In this document: piece by piece, positions 7,086-15,519 of the stretch | How the letters are laid out: each line of letters begins with the position of its first letter | Position numbering within the stretch: position 1 is the first letter of the stretch | Origin: a virus | Strand: one strand, 5' to 3' | Virus record (IMG/VR): IMGVR_UViG_3300044615_000186 | Coordinates: 1 to 40,888 of that record | DNA: 40,888 bases | The notes under the pieces: generated by a model | Databases searched by the model: none | What the model saw: the letters and a program-made list of their open reading frames with translations, nothing else | Told to the model about the DNA's origin: nothing | Position numbers and translations under genes: made by a program

Positions 7086-8141
7086 CTATCTGTCAACTCC
7101 TGGAATTTTCCAGTCAAGGTCTTCTCTCTTTACTGGTTCTTGATCTTTGATACCCATCATATGCTGATAACCATCAATTTTGTCATACTCTGGGTTATAC
7201 TCTGTCATCTTTAAACTTATACCACTTTTTCTACAATATTCCTGAGTAACCTCTAAAGGAATGTCTCCATGTACTCCAGTCAGCCTTCCAGAAAAAAGTA
7301 AATTAAGTTTGAGCATTGCATTTCTTGAGTGCTCCCAGTGATCTTTTTTCTTATCATCTGCCCAAGGTCTTGCAGTATTGTATCTACTCAACTTCTCTCC
7401 TGGGTACTGCCTAGAAAGATGATGATATGAAAAAATTTTTGATGTTGCAAACATTCTCCATCCCCTTCCCCATGACTGTAAAGATACATAGGGCTCTTCT
7501 CCATTAAAATTCATTTCTGGATCCAGTGGGACCTCGTCAACATAAGACTTTTCTGCAAAACACCATGTAAAGTGCACCCAATAGTTTTCGTGAACATCGT
7601 CATCGTCAGGAGGAACGCTTCCAACTGGAAACCAGTAACCTGGAATAAAATCTGTAATCTGTTGCAGTCTTGGATCCCATCCAGTTATTGAAGGATGATA
7701 TAGGTTTGTCTTTACTTTATCTTTAAACCTGATAGACCAGTCATCGTTATATTCAAAGTCTGGAGGACAAAGAGTTAGTATGGCTTTGCCAGTTTCAGAC
7801 TTTGCTTTTGCTTTTGCATACTCACTTAGACATGTAACATCCCAGTCTTGTTCAAACCTGGTATGCCCACAAATAAAAAGAACATAGTCGTATTCAAATG
7901 GCAAGTCTTTTGTTGTTAAATCTCTTGCCCAGAGAATTCCTCTATATTCAGAAAGATCAAACTTTCTATAAAGAATCTGTTCTTTTGGAATAAAACTTAG
8001 ATCTGAGTAAAATTCTGGAAAATGTTCTTCTACTATAGAAAAAACTAAGTCTTCTTTATTTCTTGCCTTATTGTAACAGTCTAAAACTGTTCCTCTAAGA
8101 TCTCCCTCTTTATATGAGATTATTGATACTAACGTTTTCAT
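7086..8141 (-). CDS. glycosyltransferase, GlcNAc-transferase (PF11397)-like
   Basis: The 351-residue protein has the layout of the Skp1-type GlcNAc transferase family (GT-A fold). The start is MKTLVSIISYKEGDLRGTV. The YRGILWARDL block lies near residues 66-75 and YDYVLFICGHTRFEQDWD near residues 84-101. Family members usually have Asp-Ser-His in the position where this protein has Cys-Gly-His, so the usual metal-binding acid seems shifted or missing. Acidic HEN and DDDDVHE segments follow, then the WGRGW and YHHLSRQYPG motifs. GGGAGAGAG precedes the start. The gene overlaps the RuvC-like gene by four bases. It could modify phage DNA, virion proteins or host wall polymers; the neighbourhood of nucleic-acid genes does not decide this. 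Confidence 0.7.
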   Translation of the reverse strand: MKTLVSIISYKEGDLRGTVLDCYNKARNKEDLVFSIVEEHFPEFYSDLSFIPKEQILYRKFDLSEYRGILWARDLTTKDLPFEYDYVLFICGHTRFEQDWDVTCLSEYAKAKAKSETGKAILTLCPPDFEYNDDWSIRFKDKVKTNLYHPSITGWDPRLQQITDFIPGYWFPVGSVPPDDDDVHENYWVHFTWCFAEKSYVDEVPLDPEMNFNGEEPYVSLQSWGRGWRMFATSKIFSYHHLSRQYPGEKLSRYNTARPWADDKKKDHWEHSRNAMLKLNLLFSGRLTGVHGDIPLEVTQEYCRKSGISLKMTEYNPEYDKIDGYQHMMGIKDQEPVKREDLDWKIPGVDR

Positions 8142-8716
8142 ATTGCTCTCTCCCAGTTTTTAATTGCCCAATGGCCAATACCGCAAGCATCTGCTACATC
8201 GTTATCAGTAATTGATCTATCATAAATAGTGTTAATAAACTTAATAGTTCTTTCCTTACGCAAATTTCTTTCGTAGGACTTATACCAAGATACAGACTTT
8301 CCTGGATTTTGAGAACGAATAAACAGTTGCTCATCCTTTGATATTTTTTTATTTCCAATGTAATTTTGCCATGTTATTGGAGATACCTTTCCTATAATTT
8401 TTGTTCCAGATTGTCCTGCTGAACCAAGTATCGCTCCTTGAACTAGTGCAAGGTCTGCAGCAGTCTTAGGACTATTCATAAATACTGTATGCTCAATAAC
8501 TATTGCTTCAAACCCACCATAAATATCAAAAAATGCTTTTACTTTTTTTCCAGCATCCATTACTTTTTCATATACATCTTTTCCTTCAAAATTAATCTTT
8601 CCTACAGACTCAAGATCGTCGCCAGAAAAAAGTGCAAAGGCTAGGCTGTTTGTACTAGCGTCAATAGCGCAAATTTTATGTGGCTTTAGTTCTAGACCCC
8701 ACTTATTTTTTACCAT
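8138..8716 (-). CDS. RuvC-like Holliday junction resolvase
   Basis: The 192-residue protein fits the RNase H-like resolvase fold. The four expected acidic residues are visible: D19 in CAIDASTNSLAFAL, E75 in AIVIEHTVF, and D173 and D176 in ITDNDVADACGIGHWA. The length is close to that of bacterial RuvC (about 170-190). It would cleave branched DNA produced by replication and recombination before packaging. AAGGTAGG precedes the ATG. It overlaps the zinc-finger gene upstream by 14 bases and the glycosyltransferase downstream by four. Confidence 0.82.
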   Translation of the reverse strand: MVKNKWGLELKPHKICAIDASTNSLAFALFSGDDLESVGKINFEGKDVYEKVMDAGKKVKAFFDIYGGFEAIVIEHTVFMNSPKTAADLALVQGAILGSAGQSGTKIIGKVSPITWQNYIGNKKISKDEQLFIRSQNPGKSVSWYKSYERNLRKERTIKFINTIYDRSITDNDVADACGIGHWAIKNWERAI

Positions 8717-8987
8717 TTATCCTACCTTTTATATCTTTAATTGCCTTTGTAACTGCATCTGGATTAACAGCGCATGAAGAGCAAACTGGATCATCGTTAT
8801 ATATGGAGAGTGGAGAAGAACAAGATTTGCAAAGCCTTGTCTTCCCTCTTCTCTTTTGTCTTTTTGAATGAAGATATCTTTCAGCAATTTTTTCTTTTGT
8901 TGCTAGATCTCTACACTCTGCAGAACAGTATATCTGATAAGACACTGACTGCATAAAACTTTTATCACAAAATTTACAATTCTTCAC
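8703..8987 (-). CDS. double zinc-ribbon protein
   Basis: The 94-residue protein has two cysteine sets: C4, C7, C21, C25 and C53, C56, C69, C72. Between them is a very basic helix (residues 31-51, SKRQKRRGKTR). Two metal knuckles joined by a basic linker suggest nucleic-acid binding. It lies between a Cas4-like nuclease and a RuvC-like resolvase, overlapping both (14 bases each), so it may assist in DNA processing. No enzyme motif is present and I do not recognise the family. Confidence 0.65.
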   Translation of the reverse strand: MKNCKFCDKSFMQSVSYQIYCSAECRDLATKEKIAERYLHSKRQKRRGKTRLCKSCSSPLSIYNDDPVCSSCAVNPDAVTKAIKDIKGRINGKK

Positions 8988-9789
8988 CGAGAATCTCCAG
9001 AGGCGCTATTTTTAATACGCCTGTACCTGCAGACTCACATGCTTTTTTAATTGGGCATGACTTGCATATCTTGGAGTTTGATCTATAGTTTTTGGTTGGC
9101 AGGGTTTTATCTTCCCATGTCTTTCTAACTAGTCTCATCCAATCAAATGCCTGGTCTACCCACCGACGGTAATGATCGTTTACATCTACAGGGATCAAAA
9201 GGAGTTCATGATTATTTTTGTTTTCATAAATCATAACACCAGTTGGTCTCTTTAAGATCTTCATATAAATAAGCAATTGCATTAAGTGACCATTCTTGGC
9301 CTTGCCTGATGCCTTTCTATATTCAAATCCTTCGTTCATCATTGTTTTAATTTCACCAATGAGTTCTTCTCCTTGCCAATCAAGCATAACGTCACCGTAT
9401 CCAAAGATAGGTGGGTCATCATGCTTAATCTTAAACTCTGTTGTTTGCTCATTATTTTCATCACGATAAATTTTTGCAACGCCAGAATTCATCATTGCGT
9501 TTTGAATTCTTGCATGTGACAACGTTCCAGCAGTCATATTCGCTGCAGCATATGCGTCAGCATTGTCTTCAAACACTTGTCCATCAAAAGCAAGGTACCA
9601 ATATCTTGCACACTCTCCATGACCATAAGCAATGGTAGATGGAGCAAAAGTCTTCTTTGTTGTATGCTTATCTACACGAGTAATCGTGTATCCTTCTTTA
9701 ATCTTTGCCTCAAGTCCCGCTATATCCATGCGGTGAATCGGCTTTTCTTCTGGCTTTATCATTACGGTGTGTAGTAAATTCTTCGTCAT
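8974..9789 (-). CDS. Cas4-like PD-(D/E)XK exonuclease with probable Fe-S cluster
   Basis: The 271-residue product has the RecB/Cas4 nuclease motifs: H92 (LSHARIQ), D133 (GYGDVMLD), E146-x-K148 (LIGEIKTM) and Q171 (LMQLLIYM). It also has four cysteines in the Cas4/AddB arrangement, one N-terminal (C60, GECARYWYLAF) and three C-terminal (C242, C245, C251). Together these usually bind a 4Fe-4S cluster. Such enzymes resect double-stranded DNA to make 3' single strands for recombination, which fits the nearby RecA and RuvC-like genes. No Cas1 or CRISPR array is present, so an adaptation role is unlikely here. A tandem TATACT element lies upstream. Confidence 0.85.
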   Translation of the reverse strand: MTKNLLHTVMIKPEEKPIHRMDIAGLEAKIKEGYTITRVDKHTTKKTFAPSTIAYGHGECARYWYLAFDGQVFEDNADAYAAANMTAGTLSHARIQNAMMNSGVAKIYRDENNEQTTEFKIKHDDPPIFGYGDVMLDWQGEELIGEIKTMMNEGFEYRKASGKAKNGHLMQLLIYMKILKRPTGVMIYENKNNHELLLIPVDVNDHYRRWVDQAFDWMRLVRKTWEDKTLPTKNYRSNSKICKSCPIKKACESAGTGVLKIAPLEILGEEL

Positions 9790-9806
9790 CGTTTCTCGTT
9801 TCTATT

Positions 9807-9821
9807 AGTATAAGTATAGCA
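9807..9821 (-). promoter_or_regulatory. tandem -10 elements, TGC-TATACT-TATACT
   Basis: The minus strand reads TGCTATACTTATACT. The first TATACT (9813-9818) has a TGN extension and the second (9807-9812) abuts it. They lie 17-24 bases upstream of the nuclease ATG at 9787-9789, in the short gap after the preceding gene. No clear -35 box is visible. The match to the other TGN-TATA boxes in this window supports a promoter. Confidence 0.42.
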
Positions 9822-9823
9822 GA

Positions 9824-10129
9824 TTAGCGTGTAATATATTTCAGTGCAGACACTAAGTTATTAAGCGACTCTGCTGCCGTATAATAAAGGTTCTTCTTTC
9901 CACGATCTGACTTGTCCACATTGGCCATCCATGTTGCTTTAAAAGCCATTTTTGCTGCGATGGCCTGAAGTCTTACAATCTCAACGTGTGCAATATTAAT
10001 TGGGATGTCTGGCTTTATAATTAGTTTAGCAATCATTGTGAGTGCAACTGTGAGTTCTTCGTCCTGCATATAGTCTGCAATCTCTGCAAGACCATTTACC
10101 ATATCTATTGTTGTTCCTTGTTGTTCCAT
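9824..10129 (-). CDS. hypothetical helical protein
   Basis: The 101-residue product is predicted to be mostly alpha-helical. It has an acidic first half (LAEIADYMQDEEL) and a basic segment near DKSDRGKKNLYY. No catalytic or metal-binding motif is visible, and I do not recognise a family. The start is strong: GGAGG five bases before the ATG. It shares one base with the stop of the putative nuclease upstream, so it is likely co-translated with it. Position suggests a recombination or replication accessory protein, which is only an inference. Confidence 0.6.
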   Translation of the reverse strand: MEQQGTTIDMVNGLAEIADYMQDEELTVALTMIAKLIIKPDIPINIAHVEIVRLQAIAAKMAFKATWMANVDKSDRGKKNLYYTAAESLNNLVSALKYITR

Positions 10130-10410
10130 TATTCCTCCACCATGTCTTCTAAAATACTCATCTCAATTATAGCAAGTCTGACCTTTGCGTTACCCTCGCC
10201 TATTACGACAACTATGGCTGGGTCCTTACCATTTTTCATTGCATCTGTTGTTGCCTTAGCCCAAACCTCTTTATTCAATGTAAAAGATTTTCCAACTTCC
10301 TTAAAGTCTACGACAAAGTTTTTCCATGAAGCATCACCCTTTTGGGTATTTCGTCCAGAGTTCTTGTGCTGCTTAGCGCCTATTCTTTTAGACTCACTCT
10401 TCTCTGTCAT
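10129..10410 (-). CDS. small Hjc-like or PD-(D/E)XK-fold nuclease candidate
   Basis: From the ATG at 10408-10410 the product has 93 residues. It begins with a basic ESKRIGAKQHKNSGRNTQKGD segment followed by NFVVDFKEVGKSF. The order E - SGR - KGD - DxK is like the active-site layout of archaeal Hjc-type resolvases and other small PD-(D/E)XK nucleases. The C-terminal half has VVVIGEGNAKVRLAII as core strands. The size suits a minimal nuclease. A TTG at 10434 would extend it by eight residues, but AAGGG sits close to the ATG. It overlaps the upstream metal-binding gene by 17 bases. Activity is uncertain because the motif is short and the fold is inferred. Confidence 0.5.
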   Translation of the reverse strand: MTEKSESKRIGAKQHKNSGRNTQKGDASWKNFVVDFKEVGKSFTLNKEVWAKATTDAMKNGKDPAIVVVIGEGNAKVRLAIIEMSILEDMVEE

Positions 10411-10570
10411 TGCCCTTGTATTTCTGCTTGCCAAACTTTACAGTGCTTAGATGTTTTGCTGGACACATCCATGTTGCTGTTTTTGTTTCTGCATAAAGCC
10501 TTAGAGATCGTACCTCTACTTTACATTCATGGCATACAAACTTACCATGGTAGACCGTAAAACTACCCAT
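10394..10570 (-). CDS. 58-residue metal-binding (zinc-ribbon-like) protein
   Basis: This short gene begins ATG GGT AGT, overlapping the recA stop by eight bases. The product has a Cys-x-x-Cys knuckle (VCHEC, C13 and C16), then a Cys-Pro-Ala-Lys-His motif (C36, H40) that could complete a zinc site, and a basic tail. The recA-gene overlap and the downstream 17-base overlap suggest it is genuinely translated. Function is unknown; a small DNA- or protein-binding adaptor for the RecA/nuclease group is plausible. Confidence 0.6.
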   Translation of the reverse strand: MGSFTVYHGKFVCHECKVEVRSLRLYAETKTATWMCPAKHLSTVKFGKQKYKGNDREE

Positions 10571-11573
10571 TTAACTTAGCCTTGATTGATTCTTGCAAGT
10601 CAAGATCTTCTCTTACACGATTAACAAACGCTTCCTTACCCTGCACCTTTGTGCCATCAGGAAGTATATACCAAGCACCAGTGCGCTCAACAATGCCGTT
10701 TAGTTCTGCTGTAGTAACCAAATCACCAATGGTATCAAGACCAATATCGTCACCTCTAAAGTAAAAATCGTACTCACCAGACTGGAACCCTGGAGAGGTT
10801 TTGGAGAACTGAAGTTCCCACTTAATAGTTCTACCAATTTTTTCTTCAATTAATTTATCTCCTACCTTGATCTTGCCCTTAATCGCTTGATTGTCTGACT
10901 CTGAAGAAAAGAGTTTAATAATACATGAGGAATAAAACTTAGTAGCCTGACCACCAGAAGGCTGCTGGCTAGTATACATAGCATTAATATTATTACGAGA
11001 CTGAGAAATGAGAACAAGCAAAGTTGGCTTAACTTTATTGTTTGCATAGTTAAGCATTTTCCATGCGTTACTAAAGTCACGAGATTCTGCTCCAATCTGC
11101 TTTGTATTTTCCAAAGCCTTCATCTCATCAGTGTCCTTCTCAAAGTAAATTGCAGGAAGCATTGATGTAATAGAGTCTACCACAATTAAATCAACTCCAG
11201 CATTCATAAGACCAACACCTACATCTACCATGTCACTAATAGTTCTTGCTTGTGAGTAGATTAGTTTTTCTGGATCTACCCCAAGTTGTCTGGCCCAGTC
11301 TTCTGAGTATGACATTTCAGAGTCAATCCATGCACACAACTTACCTTCTGCCTGTGCCAAAGCAATCATCTGAAGGCACATAGAAGACTTTGCAGAGGAC
11401 TTTGAGCCCCAGATAAGAACTTGTCTACCATAAGGAAGTCCGCCTCCCAATGCACGGTTCAAACCAAAACTTGGTGTTGGCTGATACTCATAGTTAACAC
11501 CAACCCCAGTTCCCAATCTCTTTCTCAACTTAGGATCAAGTTGTGCTAATGCTTCTTCTACGCTAACTGACAT
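10563..11573 (-). CDS. recA: RecA-like recombinase
   Basis: The 336-residue protein has a RecA core. Walker A is GSKSSAKSS (residues 56-64 from the chosen start), with Ala where bacterial RecA has Gly (GPESSGKT). The catalytic-Glu segment is CAWIDSEMSYSEDWARQLG, Walker B is LIVVDSITSML, and the DNA-binding L2-like segment runs from LVLISQSRNN to QPSGGQATKF. It would catalyse strand exchange during phage recombination and repair. The start is the ATG at 11571-11573, six bases after GGAGG; an ATG at 11577-11579 directly abuts that site. It overlaps the polymerase stop by 11 bases. Confidence 0.93.
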   Translation of the reverse strand: MSVSVEEALAQLDPKLRKRLGTGVGVNYEYQPTPSFGLNRALGGGLPYGRQVLIWGSKSSAKSSMCLQMIALAQAEGKLCAWIDSEMSYSEDWARQLGVDPEKLIYSQARTISDMVDVGVGLMNAGVDLIVVDSITSMLPAIYFEKDTDEMKALENTKQIGAESRDFSNAWKMLNYANNKVKPTLLVLISQSRNNINAMYTSQQPSGGQATKFYSSCIIKLFSSESDNQAIKGKIKVGDKLIEEKIGRTIKWELQFSKTSPGFQSGEYDFYFRGDDIGLDTIGDLVTTAELNGIVERTGAWYILPDGTKVQGKEAFVNRVREDLDLQESIKAKLNG

Positions 11574-14500
11574 GTACATCCTCCAATGTTACTGTTCCGT
11601 CTTTAGTCTTTCCAAAATCAAACTTGTATGACTTTCCTTCTTCTATACTCATGTATGCTTTTGCAAATGCTGTAGGGAAAACCGTAATAGAGTGAAGGTC
11701 TCTACTTGTGTCTGCAAGTGTAAGAGATGCCATCTTTTTTCCAGTCTTTGTGATTCTTGGCTTAAATGAAATAACAAACATCTCATCATCCTTGTATGGC
11801 AACTGCTTGTAACTCAGAAACTTTACAAGAGCATGCGATGATTCTTTTATCTCATCTGAAGGTATGAAAGAAACAATCCTGTTATCATTACACAAGACAA
11901 GATAAGAGCGACCTGTCTCAATAGTTGTATTTTCATCGTCAAATATGCCGACACTGCCAGTTTTGTCCAAAATTTCAACTCGTGACCATCCTGTTCCTCG
12001 CTTAATTGATTTTACCATACCCATAAAAATGTATGATCCCTTTTCTTCAAAGTCAACAATATCCTGAATGAAAGCGTAGTAGTGAGAAGGTATTGTGATA
12101 TTAAACTCTGGTAGGTTTAAATACTCATATAAGTTCTCTTTAATTTCCTGATCATTTCTAGGGTTGTCATTAAATGTTGCTGCACCGATTGCCCTGAGTG
12201 CTTGTAAAGCACGACTGTTTACTCCGTTGCCTTTGGTAAATGTAAACTCTTCAAGTTCTTTGTAAGAATTAAATGGTCGTGCCGATATGTATCGTTCACC
12301 AATTTTGTCAGATATGAACTTGATAGCACTGAGTCCAAACCTAATACCTTTACCCTCAATTTTAAAATCGATATCCGAATCGTTAATGTGAGGTAACTTA
12401 ATGCTAATGCCCATTCTTTTTGCCTCAATAAGGTATTCAGTTCTTGCATCTTTGTCCTTTTCGTTCTTTAGCACTGAGTACATAAACTCAAGTGGGTAAT
12501 AATACTTTAGCCATGCTGTCCAATAGGATAAAGTTGAGTATGCTACTGCGTGAGACTTATTAAATGAGTACCCTGCGTGAGCCTCAAAGTCATGCCATAG
12601 ATCACGAGCAAGGTTGGGAGCAATAAACTTTGATGCACCCTCTACGAACTTTTCCTTAAACTGATCAAATTCTTTAGCATCTTTTTTCTTGCCGATGATC
12701 TTTCTAACTTTATCTGCTTCCGACATGGACATACCGCCAAGGTGTACGCATGCTTGCATAACCTGTTCCTGGTAAAGAATACAGCCATAGGTGTCCTCCG
12801 TAAATTGTTTTAGTACTTGATGAGTATAAGAAATGTTTTGACGACCATGCTTACGATCAACATAGTCCTTTCCAATAGTATTCATGGCACCTGGGCGAAC
12901 TAGAGCATTTGATGCTGCAAGTTCATTTAGATTTTTTACGCCCATCTTAACAAGAAGGTTTGTGTACGGTGCTGCTTCACATTGAAACACACCCTTTGTG
13001 TATCCATCTGAAAGCATCTGATATACATTTGCATCGTCCATCTTAATCTTAAGAAGGTCAATCTTTTTTCCATCTCGCTCTTTAATAATGTCAATTGTGT
13101 TCTTGAGAACAGACAAAGTCTTAAGACCCAAAGCATCAATCTTAATTAGACCAATTCTCTCAGCCTCTTCCATATCAACTCCTACAACAGGAATTCTTTC
13201 ATCAGACCCAGTAGACGATCTTGTTTCAAGTGGTGCATATCTAAAGATTGGCTCCTTTGCAGTCACAACACCAGCAGCGTGGATACCTGTACCACGGATA
13301 CGACCACGAAGTTGTTCTCCGTAAACCTCTACCTCTGGATATTTTTGACGGAACTCGTATGTTGATTTAGATGTGCAGAAGTCGTCCCATGTGTCTACAG
13401 TTTTTAGCACCTTGTTAACATCTGATAGCGGAATGTTTAGTACTCGTGCAACGTCTCTAACAATTCCCTTGCCTGTAAACTCAAGGAAAGTTGCAATGGA
13501 TGCAACATGTCGATACTGTCTAACAAGATAATCCTTTACTTCTTCACGACGAGTATCTTGAATATCTGTATCAATATCAGGAAAGTCATTGCGTTCTGGG
13601 TTAATAAAACGGAAGAACAAAAGATTGTGCTCAATCGGATCTATGTCTGTAATCTTTAGTGCATAACAAACCAGAGAACCAGCAGATGAACCACGACCAG
13701 GACCTACCATTATCTCTTCTTTTTTGGCCCAGTTAATCATGTTACTTACAACAAGAAAGTATGGAGCAAACTTTTTATCTTTAATAATCTGCAACTCTTC
13801 TTCAAGCCTGTCAATGTACTCTTGGTTTTCTGACAAACCTCGTTCTGCCAAACCTTCCAAAGCAACCTTTGCAAGTTCCTTATCAGGACTCTTGTATTGA
13901 ACTGGTAGCAGATTTAGTCCTTCTTGAATACCATAGTCTCCTACTGTCTCTGCTAATAGGAGTGTGTTTGAGTAAATGTCAGGTCTATCAATACCCTGCG
14001 CTTCCATGGCTGCCTTGATCTCTTCATATGATAGAAGGTGGATATCAAACTTATTAAATGTAATCTGACGGTCTTCGCCATAAAGATAGTCAAGGCGTTC
14101 CATCATGCTGCCCTTTTTCTTTGACTTTTCATATGTTGCATCTTTTACGAACTTGCCGTGTGTGTTCATGAGCAACTTAAACTCTTGAACTTCCTTTTGT
14201 GATGGATCGACATGGTGGCAGTCTGGTGTCACAATAACCTTAATACCAAACTCATCTGCAAGTTCTATTAAATACTTATTGATGTGTGCTTCATTATGAG
14301 GCATAACCTCAATGTAGTAGTCGTCAGCAAAGCGCTCTTTGAACCAAGAGATATATTTCTTTGCTAGAGCAAACTCTTCTTCCTCAAGTGCTTTAACTAA
14401 AACGCTACTTGGGCAAGCAGAAGAAACAATGATTCCTTCTTTATACTTTTCTAATATACTAAAATCAAATCTTGGCTTCTTAAAGAAACCATCTGTCCAA

Positions 14501-14838
14501 GATAGTTCACTAATCTTGTTTAAGTTTTCTAAACCAATTTGATTCTTGGCTAGAAGGATAATGTGGTTATAGACAAGATCTTGTTGACCTTCTCTTTCAG
14601 ACTTATCTCGTGTATCAGATATGTCTGCACACATGTATCCTTCTAGACCTAGAATTGGCTTAATGCCCTTTGCTTTTGCAATACGGTGCAGTTCCCTATG
14701 CCCAGATAAAGTACCGTGGTCAGTGATGGCAATCGCTGGCATCCCTAACTCAACTGCACGGTCAACGTATTCTTCTGGAGTAGCAATCCCATCAAATAAA
14801 CTAAAATGGGTGTGGACATGTAAGCCGACGTAGTTCAT
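11563..14838 (-). CDS. dnaE: DNA polymerase III alpha subunit (DnaE type with PHP domain)
   Basis: The replicative polymerase has 1091 residues, slightly shorter than bacterial DnaE (about 1160). The N-terminal PHP domain keeps all nine metal-ligand positions expected for an active form: H7, H9, D16, H41, E66, H92, C142, D206 and H208. The palm contains GPGRGSSAGSL (379-389), the catalytic acids D421 and D423 in PDIDTDI, and the third in IKIDALGL (D568). A C-terminal OB-fold region follows (near 945-1000, FMGMVKSIKRGTGWSRV). The ATG at 14836-14838 begins one base after the SSB stop. No strong ribosome site is present, so coupling with SSB is likely. No DnaQ-type proofreader is visible in the window. 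Confidence 0.95.
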   Translation of the reverse strand: MNYVGLHVHTHFSLFDGIATPEEYVDRAVELGMPAIAITDHGTLSGHRELHRIAKAKGIKPILGLEGYMCADISDTRDKSEREGQQDLVYNHIILLAKNQIGLENLNKISELSWTDGFFKKPRFDFSILEKYKEGIIVSSACPSSVLVKALEEEEFALAKKYISWFKERFADDYYIEVMPHNEAHINKYLIELADEFGIKVIVTPDCHHVDPSQKEVQEFKLLMNTHGKFVKDATYEKSKKKGSMMERLDYLYGEDRQITFNKFDIHLLSYEEIKAAMEAQGIDRPDIYSNTLLLAETVGDYGIQEGLNLLPVQYKSPDKELAKVALEGLAERGLSENQEYIDRLEEELQIIKDKKFAPYFLVVSNMINWAKKEEIMVGPGRGSSAGSLVCYALKITDIDPIEHNLLFFRFINPERNDFPDIDTDIQDTRREEVKDYLVRQYRHVASIATFLEFTGKGIVRDVARVLNIPLSDVNKVLKTVDTWDDFCTSKSTYEFRQKYPEVEVYGEQLRGRIRGTGIHAAGVVTAKEPIFRYAPLETRSSTGSDERIPVVGVDMEEAERIGLIKIDALGLKTLSVLKNTIDIIKERDGKKIDLLKIKMDDANVYQMLSDGYTKGVFQCEAAPYTNLLVKMGVKNLNELAASNALVRPGAMNTIGKDYVDRKHGRQNISYTHQVLKQFTEDTYGCILYQEQVMQACVHLGGMSMSEADKVRKIIGKKKDAKEFDQFKEKFVEGASKFIAPNLARDLWHDFEAHAGYSFNKSHAVAYSTLSYWTAWLKYYYPLEFMYSVLKNEKDKDARTEYLIEAKRMGISIKLPHINDSDIDFKIEGKGIRFGLSAIKFISDKIGERYISARPFNSYKELEEFTFTKGNGVNSRALQALRAIGAATFNDNPRNDQEIKENLYEYLNLPEFNITIPSHYYAFIQDIVDFEEKGSYIFMGMVKSIKRGTGWSRVEILDKTGSVGIFDDENTTIETGRSYLVLCNDNRIVSFIPSDEIKESSHALVKFLSYKQLPYKDDEMFVISFKPRITKTGKKMASLTLADTSRDLHSITVFPTAFAKAYMSIEEGKSYKFDFGKTKDGTVTLEDVHVS

Positions 14839-14839
14839 A

Positions 14840-15496
14840 TTACCAATCTGCGTTGGTAGATGAAGTTACAGATGGGCCATCAAAGCCCAAATAGTATGCT
14901 TCTTGCTCGGAATAAGGAATCTTCTTAAGTGCTGACTCAAGAGGATAAGGCTCAATGTCCTTCCAATCAAATGGTTCCTTGTCTGGTGCTGATGGAATAA
15001 GTGTGTAATTAGTTTCAGTTCCCTGACCATTACGCTTTAACTTCCAGATCACATTTGAGATGCTACCTGTTTCAAGTGCATACTCACGAATTGTATTAAA
15101 TGATGACTGTTTGCTGATACCCATTGACCAGATAGCAACATATGGTGCTTCGATTCCATCGTCAACTAGTACGTTGCAGTAGAAGCGAAGACGGCCACGC
15201 CATCCTGCCTTTGGATCCTTACGGTGCATTTCTTCTGCCCAGTCACGGCCTTCTGATTCCATTGTGTCTACAGCCTTGCGCTTGTAGTCCTTTGGATTTA
15301 CGTGCTCCTTAACAACAAGTGCTAGTCCACGCTTTTCATTATAGTTTGCAGAATCTTCATCGAGTTCTTCAATAAATCGGATCTTTACGGACTGACCGTC
15401 TGCAAGTTTTAGCCACTTTACCTTTGGCCCGTCGTTTTCATACTTTGGCTTGTCGAGCAGGGCATTGATGTTCTTTAGTCCCTTTACTACGCTCAT
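14840..15496 (-). CDS. probable single-stranded DNA-binding protein
   Basis: The 218-residue protein lies between primase and polymerase. It has a basic, beta-rich N-terminal half (VKWLKLADGQSVKIRFIEEL, then WRGRLRFYCNVLVDDG) consistent with an OB-like fold. The last 25 residues contain acidic and aromatic positions (ending SSTNADW). Phages of this type often encode a gp32-like SSB at this place. I see no exact OB signature, so the assignment leans on neighbours and composition. An AAAGGAG site lies seven to eight bases before the ATG. It would protect template strands and load replisome partners. Confidence 0.6.
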   Translation of the reverse strand: MSVVKGLKNINALLDKPKYENDGPKVKWLKLADGQSVKIRFIEELDEDSANYNEKRGLALVVKEHVNPKDYKRKAVDTMESEGRDWAEEMHRKDPKAGWRGRLRFYCNVLVDDGIEAPYVAIWSMGISKQSSFNTIREYALETGSISNVIWKLKRNGQGTETNYTLIPSAPDKEPFDWKDIEPYPLESALKKIPYSEQEAYYLGFDGPSVTSSTNADW

Positions 15497-15519
15497 ATTA
15501 TTCTCCTTTGTTTGTTGTA

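Noticed and set aside
8974-9789. CRISPR-Cas adaptation function for the Cas4-like protein
   Set aside because: No Cas1, Cas2 or repeat array is present; Cas4-like nucleases are common in phage recombination modules.
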